From the NCBI GenBank assembly GCA_903881205.1, contig CAIRSC010000078.1, forward strand, positions 1 to 10,536: a DNA stretch of 10,536 nt, in the 5' to 3' direction. Every line of letters starts with the position of its first letter. Position 1 is the stretch's first letter. Shown piece after piece: positions 4,628 to 10,536 of this stretch. The notes beneath the pieces were generated by a model. That model was not told the DNA's origin and did no database searches. It worked only from the letters and a program-made list of their open reading frames with translations. Source of the DNA: an uncultured bacterium. GTDB taxonomy: Bacteria > Patescibacteriota > Minisyncoccia > Phycocordibacterales > UBA2100. A program made the translations under genes and the position numbers.

Positions 4628-5539
4628 ATGTCAGAAACACACGTGACCACGACGTCGACCACCAAGCGCTCGACGCAGCTGCCGAACATCCTCGCGATAA
4701 TCGGGTTTCTTATACTGCTTATTATCGTTGTGTGGGGCCTTATCCACCTCGCGTCACTCTCCAGCGGATGGTTCTCCGGTCTTTTCAAGACCAAGCACGA
4801 GACCAGTATTTCTATTACAGCTCCCAACACTGTTGTCTCCGGTACACCTACACAGATCAAGTGGAATTACACGACGAGTGATGCGGGTCACTATGCATTT
4901 CTCTATCAGTGCGGTACCGGCGTTGAATTCGGCGCACCGGTAGACGCAACGCACTTCGCGCGCATCCCCTGCGGTGCGGCGTTTACACTCGGCACCTCGA
5001 CGAGCACATACATTCTTCCGATCCTGACCGCGGCCTCTTCTACCAAAACGAATATGACGGTCCTCTTCATCCCGACAGGTACCGGCACGCAGGCACAAGG
5101 TGTATCTGCGATCACGGTCACGCCTCGTGTCGCGACCTCGACTCCAGTTGTGACTAAGCCAGCGGAAACGACTCCGACCGAGACAGTGCCGGTCGTACAC
5201 GGTCCGGCCGACCTCTCGGTGCGTATCACCTCGATCACGATTGACGCATACGGCAACGGCACAGCGGTCTTCGACATCGCCAACATTGGCGGCACCTCGA
5301 CTGGCGAGTGGTACTTTACCGCGCAGCTCCCGACACTGTCACCTTACACCTACTCATCTCCCGCACAGGCGCCGCTCGCTCCCGGATCGCACATCGTCAA
5401 CACACTCAACTTCACGCAGGCCGCTTCGGGCAACTTCTACGTCAATGTCTCGCCTACTGCCGGTGAAGTGCAGACAAACAACAACACTGCACTCCAGTAC
5501 GTGACCTACGGCGGGTATCAGCAGCAGTACAGCTACTAG
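4628..5539 (+). CDS. Membrane-anchored surface protein with Ig-like and CARDB-type domains, 303 aa
   Basis: The protein has a Thr/Ser-rich N-terminus, one membrane helix (about 21-43, ILAIIGFLILLIIVVWGLIH) and a long external part. Residues about 58-165 form a beta-rich Ig-like domain (SISITAPNTVVSGTPTQIKW) with two cysteines (CGTG and IPCGAA) that could pair. A Thr/Pro-rich linker (about 168-186) follows. Residues about 188-297 match the CARDB pattern: ADLSVRITSI, then DIANIGGTSTGEW, LPTLSPYTYSSPAQAPLAPG and ENNN-like NNNTALQ. CARDB domains are typical of adhesion-related surface proteins. The protein ends in a Tyr/Gln-rich tail (YGGYQQQYSY) with no sorting signal, so it is held by its N-terminal helix. 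The ATG at 4628 is chosen because the promoter ends 7 nt before it. The gene is divergent from the sortase and may be co-controlled with it. It is the only plus-strand gene seen. Confidence 0.85.
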   Translation: MSETHVTTTSTTKRSTQLPNILAIIGFLILLIIVVWGLIHLASLSSGWFSGLFKTKHETSISITAPNTVVSGTPTQIKWNYTTSDAGHYAFLYQCGTGVEFGAPVDATHFARIPCGAAFTLGTSTSTYILPILTAASSTKTNMTVLFIPTGTGTQAQGVSAITVTPRVATSTPVVTKPAETTPTETVPVVHGPADLSVRITSITIDAYGNGTAVFDIANIGGTSTGEWYFTAQLPTLSPYTYSSPAQAPLAPGSHIVNTLNFTQAASGNFYVNVSPTAGEVQTNNNTALQYVTYGGYQQQYSY

Positions 5540-5555
5540 GCCATTCGCTCAAAAC

Positions 5556-5585
5556 AAAAAGGCGGCACATCGTGCCGCCTTTTTT
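5556..5585. terminator. Bidirectional terminator between convergent genes
   Basis: GGCGGCAC (5561-5568) pairs with GTGCCGCC (5572-5579) around a 3-nt loop. The stem is flanked by A5 (5556-5560) and T6 (5580-5585), so either strand yields a GC stem followed by a U run. It serves the CARDB gene (stop at 5539) and the 250-aa gene (stop at 5607). Confidence 0.9.
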
Positions 5586-5606
5586 ATTCTTTATTCTTCG
5601 TTCGTA

Positions 5607-6359
5607 CTAAAGCCAGCCGGAGAGCTTGGGATATTTCTCCTTGAGCTGCTGTCGCTTTTCGGACAGTATCTTGTCCTGAAAGAGAAGCAGGCCGAACACG
5701 ACCGAAAGGAACAAACTGCTCACCGCAGCAAGTCCGGCCGCAGATGAAATGCGCTCATGTGCAATGGCAGCGACGGCAAACGTGCTGCTCGCCCATGCCC
5801 AGACACCGCAGGCGATCATACACGTGCGCATTCGCGCCTTCATACGTCTGACCTGTCGCCGGCATTCCACGATATCTATCATCTCGCCCCAGAACGGGAG
5901 TCGAAGGTGCTTGGTGGTCCAACGGGCGAGCAGAGCGGTTCGCCCGTCGAAGTGTCCGAATACCATGTAGTCGTCATACGCCTTGCTCTTGCCGGCACAC
6001 AACTCGAATGCATCGAAATGTTGCCGCCAGTGCAAGATCTCGTCTTCGACCTCCGCGGGCAGCGCCCGTGTCGCCCATTGATCGTATTGATAGAAATCCG
6101 ACTCAGGCAGATATTCACGCCACAGATCCAGGTCATTGCGACTAATCCATGCAAATGCGTCCGGGTTGGCGCGGTTCCACGCACGATTTTGTATACGCCA
6201 TATTTGGCGCTCAACGGCGTTCTGCTTGGCCGCGTCCTGCATGTCCCTCGCCATGCGCGACTTGCTCTCCAGCAGAGTAAGTTCAACTTCATCCTCGAAC
6301 ATCAGGCGCGGGGGTGTAGTGGTGGATGGCACTGGGTTGATCGTATGAAGAGCGATCAT
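5607..6359 (-). CDS. Hypothetical 250-aa protein with two C-terminal membrane helices
   Basis: No family is recognised. The first 175 residues are soluble, charged and strikingly rich in Trp and Arg (RQIWRIQNRAWNRANPDAFA, ISRNDLDLWREYLPESDFYQ). Two hydrophobic helices follow (about 180-199 and 207-227) with a short turn (HERISSAAG), then a basic tail (KILSEKRQQLKEKYPKLSGWL). The large N-terminal part and the tail are probably both cytoplasmic, with a helical hairpin in the membrane. The ATG at 6359 has a perfect AGGAGG 5 nt upstream (6365-6370), one of the strongest sites in the window. The gene lies 67 bp after gyrB on the same strand with no terminator between, so it may be read through from gyrB as well as from a weak promoter at 6399-6426. 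It is not obviously related to gyrase. Confidence 0.8.
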   Translation of the reverse strand: MIALHTINPVPSTTTPPRLMFEDEVELTLLESKSRMARDMQDAAKQNAVERQIWRIQNRAWNRANPDAFAWISRNDLDLWREYLPESDFYQYDQWATRALPAEVEDEILHWRQHFDAFELCAGKSKAYDDYMVFGHFDGRTALLARWTTKHLRLPFWGEMIDIVECRRQVRRMKARMRTCMIACGVWAWASSTFAVAAIAHERISSAAGLAAVSSLFLSVVFGLLLFQDKILSEKRQQLKEKYPKLSGWL

Positions 6360-6398
6360 GTCGTCCTCCTAAGCGGAATGACTTGTTTCTCTACCCAG

Positions 6399-6426
6399 AG
6401 TATCGCTGCCCGGTAAAAAAGTGCAA
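6399..6426 (-). promoter_or_regulatory. Possible weak promoter of the 250-aa gene
   Basis: The minus strand has TTGCAC (6421-6426), a 16-bp spacer and GATACT (6399-6404), matching 3 of 6 and 4 of 6 consensus bases. It begins right after the gyrB stop codon and would give a leader of about 31 nt carrying the AGGAGG site. Read-through from gyrB is the alternative. Confidence 0.3.
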
Positions 6427-8457
6427 CTACACGTCGATAGTCGCTTCCTTTGCGTGGCTTTGGATGAACGATTTGCGAGCAGGGACATCGGTGCCCATGA
6501 GCATGTCGAAGACCATATCGGCTTCCACCATATCTTCGATCGTGACCTGCTTGAGGATGCGGCGAGCGGGATCCATCGTTGTCTCCCAGAGCTCCTCGGA
6601 GTTCATTTCGCCGAGACCTTTGTATCGCTGCACTGAAATTTTTGGAGTCCGCTTTGCCTTCGTTGTCTCCTCCTCTATTTCCTCAGCCCCCTCTTCGCCC
6701 TCGCTTACCTCTTCAGACTCAATCGGCATATCTTTGCCCACGAGCTTGATGCGCTCCTCGTCGGTGTATGCGTATGCGACTTCTTTGCCTTTGCGCACCT
6801 TAAAGAGCGGTGGTTGCGCGATATAGAGGAATCCGCCGTCCACCACCGGACGGAAGTGTCGGTACATGAGTGTGAGAAGCAGCGTGCGGATGTGCGCGCC
6901 GTCCACGTCGGCATCGGTCGCAATGATGATCTTGTGATAGCGAAGTTTTTCGAGATTGAAAATGTCGCCGATGGCGGTACCGAGTGCCACCACGAGGTTC
7001 TTGATCTGCTCTGATGCGAGCATCTTATCCAGGCGTGCTCGTTCGATGTTGAGGATCTTGCCGCGCAGTGGAAGCACTGCCTGAATACGGCGATCGCGGC
7101 CCATTTTGGCCGTGCCTCCTGCCGAATCTCCTTCCACGATGAACAACTCCGATTCTGAGGCATCCTTAGTCTGACAATCAGCGAGCTTGCCCGGGAGTGT
7201 CATGCCATCGAGCGCGCCTTTGCGCATAATCGAATCCTTTGCTGCTTTGGCGGCTTTGCGGGCCTTCATGGCCAGCGTGATCTTGCCGATGATCGAACGC
7301 GCCTCTTCCGGGTTCTCTTCGAGGAACATATTGAATGCCTCACCGAAGACCGTTTCGGTGGCACCGCGCGCTTCTACCGAGCCGAGCTTTCCTTTAGTCT
7401 GGCCTTCGAATTGGATCTCGCGGAGCTTAACGGATACGACCGCAGTGAGTCCTTCGAGCACATCGTCACCGGTGAAGCTTTCGCCTGCCGAATTCTTGGA
7501 GTTGATCGCACGCGTGAGCGCAGTCTTGAATCCGGTGATATGGGTTCCGCCTTCTGCGGTATAGATATTGTTGGCGAACGCCGAGATGCGCGAGGTGATG
7601 TCGTCGACATATTGCAGCGATACTTCCACCTGTACATCGTCGACTTCCTTTTCCACATAGAAAATCTTCTTGTGAATCGGCTCGAGATGACGATTCTGGA
7701 AAGCGACGAGCGAGCGAAGTCCGCCCTCGAAGTAGAAGGTCACCGACGGTGCATCGAGCTTGAGTTCGCGAATGTAATAAACGTCTTCATCATTTACCTT
7801 CTCCGTATTGCGCAGATCGATGATCGAGATGCGCAGACCCTTCACGAGATATGCCTGCTGACGCAAATGTGAGACGATCGTGTCCCAATTGAATGAGGTG
7901 TCGGGGAAAATAGTCGGATCGGGCTTGAAGGTGATGATGGTGCCATGGAGTTTCGACGAGCCAATCTTCTTGGTCTTTGCAATCGCCTTACCGCCGTCTT
8001 TGTATTCCTGTACGAATTGCCCGCCGTCGCGATGAACTTCAGCGCGTACATGAGTCGAGAGCGCGTTGACTACCGATGCTCCCACGCCGTGCAGACCGCC
8101 GGATACTTTGTATCCTTCGCCGCCGAATTTGCCGCCGGCATGGAGCGTCGTCATGATCGTCTCAAGTGCCGATACTTTGGTCTTGGGGTGAATATCGGTC
8201 GGGATGCCGCGGCCGTTGTCGGCGACACGCACGCGGTTGTTCGGCAGCAGGACCACTTCGACATCATCGGCAAAGCCACCCATCGCTTCGTCGCGCGAGT
8301 TATCGAAGATCTCCCACACCAAATGATGCAGGCCGGATGTACCGGTCGTACCGATGTACATGCCGGGTCGGCGACGTACCGCTTCGAGCCCTTCGAGGAC
8401 TGTAATATCGGATGCGTCGTATGCTCCTGCAGCTCTTTTTGCCTTGCTTTCAGCCAT
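6427..8457 (-). CDS. gyrB: DNA gyrase subunit B
   Basis: Gyrase B supplies the ATPase and part of the cleavage core of the A2B2 gyrase that puts negative supercoils into DNA. The 676-aa protein has the full order of motifs. The GHKL ATPase has catalytic Glu49 and Asn53 (WEIFDNSRDEA), DNGRGIP at 80-86 and the lid GGLHGVGAS at 120-128. The transducer carries QTK at 353-355. The TOPRIM domain has EGDSAGG at 442-448 and DADVDG at 515-520. The C-terminal signature QRYKGLGEMN is at 610-619. The PLRGKILN motif and the ending favour GyrB over ParE. Between the TOPRIM part and QRYKGLGEMN lies an acidic insert (about 579-604, SEEVSEGEEGAEEIEEE). An extended -10 (TGATATACT) stands 14 nt before the ATG, predicting a leader of only about 7 nt and no Shine-Dalgarno. 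gyrA is not in the window. Confidence 0.96.
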   Translation of the reverse strand: MAESKAKRAAGAYDASDITVLEGLEAVRRRPGMYIGTTGTSGLHHLVWEIFDNSRDEAMGGFADDVEVVLLPNNRVRVADNGRGIPTDIHPKTKVSALETIMTTLHAGGKFGGEGYKVSGGLHGVGASVVNALSTHVRAEVHRDGGQFVQEYKDGGKAIAKTKKIGSSKLHGTIITFKPDPTIFPDTSFNWDTIVSHLRQQAYLVKGLRISIIDLRNTEKVNDEDVYYIRELKLDAPSVTFYFEGGLRSLVAFQNRHLEPIHKKIFYVEKEVDDVQVEVSLQYVDDITSRISAFANNIYTAEGGTHITGFKTALTRAINSKNSAGESFTGDDVLEGLTAVVSVKLREIQFEGQTKGKLGSVEARGATETVFGEAFNMFLEENPEEARSIIGKITLAMKARKAAKAAKDSIMRKGALDGMTLPGKLADCQTKDASESELFIVEGDSAGGTAKMGRDRRIQAVLPLRGKILNIERARLDKMLASEQIKNLVVALGTAIGDIFNLEKLRYHKIIIATDADVDGAHIRTLLLTLMYRHFRPVVDGGFLYIAQPPLFKVRKGKEVAYAYTDEERIKLVGKDMPIESEEVSEGEEGAEEIEEETTKAKRTPKISVQRYKGLGEMNSEELWETTMDPARRILKQVTIEDMVEADMVFDMLMGTDVPARKSFIQSHAKEATIDV

Positions 8458-8471
8458 AGATTAGTCGCACC

Positions 8472-8500
8472 AGTATATCAAAAAAGGACGCTTATGGCTA
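8472..8500 (-). promoter_or_regulatory. gyrB promoter with extended -10
   Basis: The minus strand reads TGA-TATACT (extended -10, hexamer at 8472-8477), with TAGCCA at 8495-8500 as a 4-of-6 -35 after 17 bp. The -35 overlaps the pheT stop codon. The expected start lies about 7 nt before the gyrB ATG, leaving almost no leader. No terminator hairpin separates pheT from gyrB, so read-through transcription is also likely. Confidence 0.55.
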
Positions 8501-10393
8501 CCGGACTTCCCATCCCTGTGCCGCCACGGCAGCATTCACGCTTGCCATGCGCTCACTGGCGTCACCATCAGTGAGTGTCGTGTCGTACGACTGGAAGACG
8601 AGGCGGAACGCGAGTGAAATGCGGCCTTCTTTTTCAAATTGATCGAATTGTGCGATACGGAAGAGTAGGTCGCCCGAGGCATTCGTGATGACCGTGCGCA
8701 CCTCTTCAGGGCTCGTTCCCGCCTGCACCCACAGTGCGATGTCGCGCACGATGAACGGGTAGCGTGAGAACGGTGCGTAGCGCACATCGGTATCGAGCGG
8801 GAGTTGCTCGTATGATTCAGGCTGCGGCAGCTCCGCAATGATCGCGGCGAGCGGGATCTCGAGCACATCGGCATTCAACGGATCACTTGCGACGGTGATG
8901 CCGAGATATTCGCCGAGTGCTTGTAGAATGTCGGGCGCGGATTCCATTTTTTTCATCTTCTCGACGCCCACACAGAGCCAGACCGACTCAGTATCATCAC
9001 GCCACACCGTACCAATCTCAAAGAGACGCACCTGCGCGACGCCGAAGAGGTCCTTATTGCGGACATTCTTGTCGAGCGATTCGCGCACGCCCCCCAAAAG
9101 ATCGCGCCTCAAGAACGGAGTATCGCTCTCCACTTTATTGAGCACCGCCCTCTCCCCCTCGCGCGTGAATACCGGCGTGAATATCTCCGAGAATCCCCGC
9201 TCGATCAGGAACTGACGTACGCGTTCCTGGTAATAAAAATTCGTATTGATCGCGGATACGATCGACATCTGCGGAAGGGGTGTTTCGGGTACATGCTCGT
9301 ACCCGGCGATGCGCGCCACCTCCTCCGTCAGATCTTCCGAGATGGAAATATCGAGCCGTTCGAACGGAGCGGTCACCTCGAACACCTCCCCTGCCTCAGA
9401 GTGTGCCAGACCAAGACGGTCGAAGATGCCGAATACATCCTGTGCCTGAAATCCCGTACCGAGCGTGGCGTTGACCTGAGCAACCGATGCGCGCGCCGAC
9501 ATTTTTTCGGCGGCAATAGGGTATGCATCAGAGAACCCGACGATCTCACCTCCCGCGAGCGACACAATAAGCTCGACGACTGCTTTCATGCCGTATGCGG
9601 CGAGCTCGGGTGATATCACCTGCTCGAATCGGGCTGAAGCGTCGGTGCGAAGTTTGAGCGCCTGCGCCGATTTGCGGATCGATACACCGTCAAAATTCGC
9701 CGATTCGATGATGATGTCCTTCGTCGCTGCTGTGATACTTGCAGGCTGACCTCCCTTGATACCTGCGATACCGATCGCCTGTGAATGGGCACCATTCACA
9801 TCGGTGATCAGCAGTGTTGATTCGGTGAATGCATATTCCTTGCCGTCGAGCGCGATCATTTTCTCTCCGTCCCGCGCCTTCCTGACCACGATCGAATATA
9901 AAGGACCGTCCTTTATATGTGCGAGCATGCCGGCGTCGAATGCGTGGAGCGGCTGGCCGATATTGAACATGACATAGTTCGTCGCATCCACCACATTATT
10001 GATACTTCGCTGCCCGGTAGACTCGAGCGCCTTCTGAAGCCACTCGGGTGACGGGCCAACTGATACATTGCGGATATATCCGGCGATGTACCGCTTACAG
10101 AGACTCGGTTCATCGATCTGCACCCGCACAAGATCCGTCACTGGCTCAAGAACGGGCACGTGTCGCAACGGATCGATCTTCATCGGCAACTGTAAGATCG
10201 CGGAAAGCTCTTTGGCGATACCACGGTACGAAAGACAATCATGCCCGCGATTTGGAGTGACTTTCACATCAAGCACGTCGTTCTGGATACTTTCGATCTC
10301 AAAAGCGTGGAACGTGAGCGCGTCGCCAATGACGGCGGCCTCCGGCAGCGGATCGGTGAAAAATGTCTGGAGCCAGTCGCGTGAGATTTTCAT
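8498..10393 (-). CDS. pheT: Phenylalanyl-tRNA synthetase beta chain lacking the B2 tRNA-binding domain
   Basis: With the alpha chain (PheS) this subunit forms the alpha2-beta2 enzyme that charges tRNA-Phe; the beta chain binds tRNA and edits mischarged Tyr. From the ATG at 10393 the protein is 631 aa, against about 790-800 in most bacteria. Visible parts in order: B1 (KISRDWLQTFF), VTPNRGHDCLSYRGIAKEL (about 45-64), the B3/B4 editing domain (RSINNVVDATNYVMFNIGQP, GIAGIKGG), B5 (FERLDISISEDLTEEVARIA), the catalytic-like core (RREDLLGG-like RRDLLGGVRESL), and a complete B8 anticodon-binding domain (YAPFSRYPFIVRDIALWV to QGWEVR). B1 runs straight into VTPNR, so the B2 EMAPII/OB-type domain of about 110 residues is missing. 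There is no frameshift. A TTG two codons upstream is less likely as start. No Shine-Dalgarno is visible. pheS, normally just upstream, is not the adjacent frame here. gyrB follows after 40 bp. Confidence 0.95.
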   Translation of the reverse strand: MKISRDWLQTFFTDPLPEAAVIGDALTFHAFEIESIQNDVLDVKVTPNRGHDCLSYRGIAKELSAILQLPMKIDPLRHVPVLEPVTDLVRVQIDEPSLCKRYIAGYIRNVSVGPSPEWLQKALESTGQRSINNVVDATNYVMFNIGQPLHAFDAGMLAHIKDGPLYSIVVRKARDGEKMIALDGKEYAFTESTLLITDVNGAHSQAIGIAGIKGGQPASITAATKDIIIESANFDGVSIRKSAQALKLRTDASARFEQVISPELAAYGMKAVVELIVSLAGGEIVGFSDAYPIAAEKMSARASVAQVNATLGTGFQAQDVFGIFDRLGLAHSEAGEVFEVTAPFERLDISISEDLTEEVARIAGYEHVPETPLPQMSIVSAINTNFYYQERVRQFLIERGFSEIFTPVFTREGERAVLNKVESDTPFLRRDLLGGVRESLDKNVRNKDLFGVAQVRLFEIGTVWRDDTESVWLCVGVEKMKKMESAPDILQALGEYLGITVASDPLNADVLEIPLAAIIAELPQPESYEQLPLDTDVRYAPFSRYPFIVRDIALWVQAGTSPEEVRTVITNASGDLLFRIAQFDQFEKEGRISLAFRLVFQSYDTTLTDGDASERMASVNAAVAAQGWEVR

Positions 10394-10409
10394 AGCCAAG
10401 TGAGTGAGC

Positions 10410-10433
10410 GAAATGAAAATGAATTTTCATTTC
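10410..10433. promoter_or_regulatory. Perfect 11-bp inverted repeat in the pheT leader
   Basis: GAAATGAAAAT (10410-10420) and ATTTTCATTTC (10423-10433) are exact reverse complements separated by 2 nt, 16 nt before the pheT ATG. The region beyond (about 10447-10480) is AT-rich, with a -10-like TATAAC (10447-10452) on the minus strand and no clear -35. If transcription starts near 10440, the repeat lies at the 5' end of the leader and could be an operator or an RNA hairpin. No U run follows, so it is not a terminator for the upstream gene. Confidence 0.45.
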
Positions 10434-10468
10434 CGAGCGAAGGCAGGTTATATAAATATTTCATATTT

Positions 10469-10536
10469 CTATAATGTAATTTCCTTGCGAGAAGTTTTCG
10501 GATCAATTTCAAAATCCTCCCGCAGCGACACCCACA
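10469..10536 (-). CDS. C-terminal end of an unknown gene (partial)
   Basis: The minus strand from the window edge reads a protein-like frame of 21 residues (WVSLREDFEIDPKTSRKEIT plus Leu) ending in TAG at 10469-10471. The charged, balanced composition favours this frame over the other two, but it is too short to assign. It does not resemble the end of PheS, which usually finishes with an LRF..QF-type motif. It lies 75 bp upstream of pheT on the same strand. Confidence 0.35.
   Translation of the reverse strand, partial: WVSLREDFEIDPKTSRKEITL

Noticed and set aside
7945..8574. Plus-strand open frame of 209 codons opposite gyrB
   Set aside because: It is antisense to the conserved ATPase domain of gyrB and the pheT end, has no recognisable domain or ribosome binding site, and is explained by codon bias of the coding strand.
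8498..10393. pheT as a pseudogene or frameshifted gene because it is about 160 residues short
   Set aside because: The frame is intact, both ends and all remaining domains are conserved, and the shortfall is mostly one clean domain loss.
10391..10536. Minus-strand frame running from the edge and ending in an ATGA overlap with the pheT start
   Set aside because: The ATGA overlap looks like coupling, but the translation crosses the AT-rich leader and inverted repeat and is rich in Cys, Arg, Asn and Ser; the frame ending at 10469 is more protein-like.
1..10536. Alternative genetic code with TGA read as Gly or Trp
   Set aside because: Genes end properly at TGA or other stops (for example 993-995 TGA), and gyrB and pheT need no TGA read-through, so the standard code fits.

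Overview
The window looks like a piece of a Patescibacteria (Candidate Phyla Radiation) chromosome, most likely from the Parcubacteria side. This is inference. It rests on a phenylalanyl-tRNA synthetase beta chain without its usual tRNA-binding insertion, many proteins with no recognisable family, a sortase beside a membrane-anchored CARDB-type protein, and tight spacing. The standard genetic code fits: the long pheT and gyrB frames read through cleanly. All genes but one are on the minus strand.

Layout from right to left, the direction of most transcription. At the right edge is the tail of an unknown gene. Then an AT-rich leader with a perfect 11-bp inverted repeat precedes pheT (8498-10393). 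gyrB (6427-8457) follows after 40 bp, with its own extended -10 promoter. A 250-aa two-helix membrane protein (5607-6359) comes next. It converges on the only plus-strand gene, a 303-aa anchored Ig-like/CARDB surface protein (4628-5539), and the two share a bidirectional terminator.

The CARDB gene is divergent from a sortase (3821-4516). Both have near-consensus sigma-70 promoters placed so that transcription should begin at or within a base of the ATG, so both mRNAs are predicted to be leaderless. The sortase gene overlaps by 11 nt a secreted 168-aa protein (3325-3831). That protein is built almost wholly of hexapeptide repeats, and all nine of its histidines fall on two faces of a modelled three-sided beta-helix. 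This is the most unusual object in the window.

Further left, a cysteine-free 662-aa cytosolic protein of unknown function (1248-3236) has an extended -10 placed for another leaderless mRNA and is coupled to an 83-aa protein (993-1244). Then come a 57-aa proline-rich small protein (732-905) with its own promoter, ribosome binding site and terminator, and a small single-pass membrane protein (69-545). The latter has a near-perfect promoter and two in-frame starts, each with a strong Shine-Dalgarno sequence.

The genes form two themes: housekeeping (pheT, gyrB) on the right and a cell-surface module (sortase, beta-helix protein, CARDB protein, small membrane proteins) in the centre and left. Two modes of translation start are visible: Shine-Dalgarno-led (545/362, 905, 6359) and leaderless or coupled (4516, 4628, 3236, 3831, 1244, probably 8457). 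No tRNA, rRNA, CRISPR array, insertion sequence or phage gene was seen.
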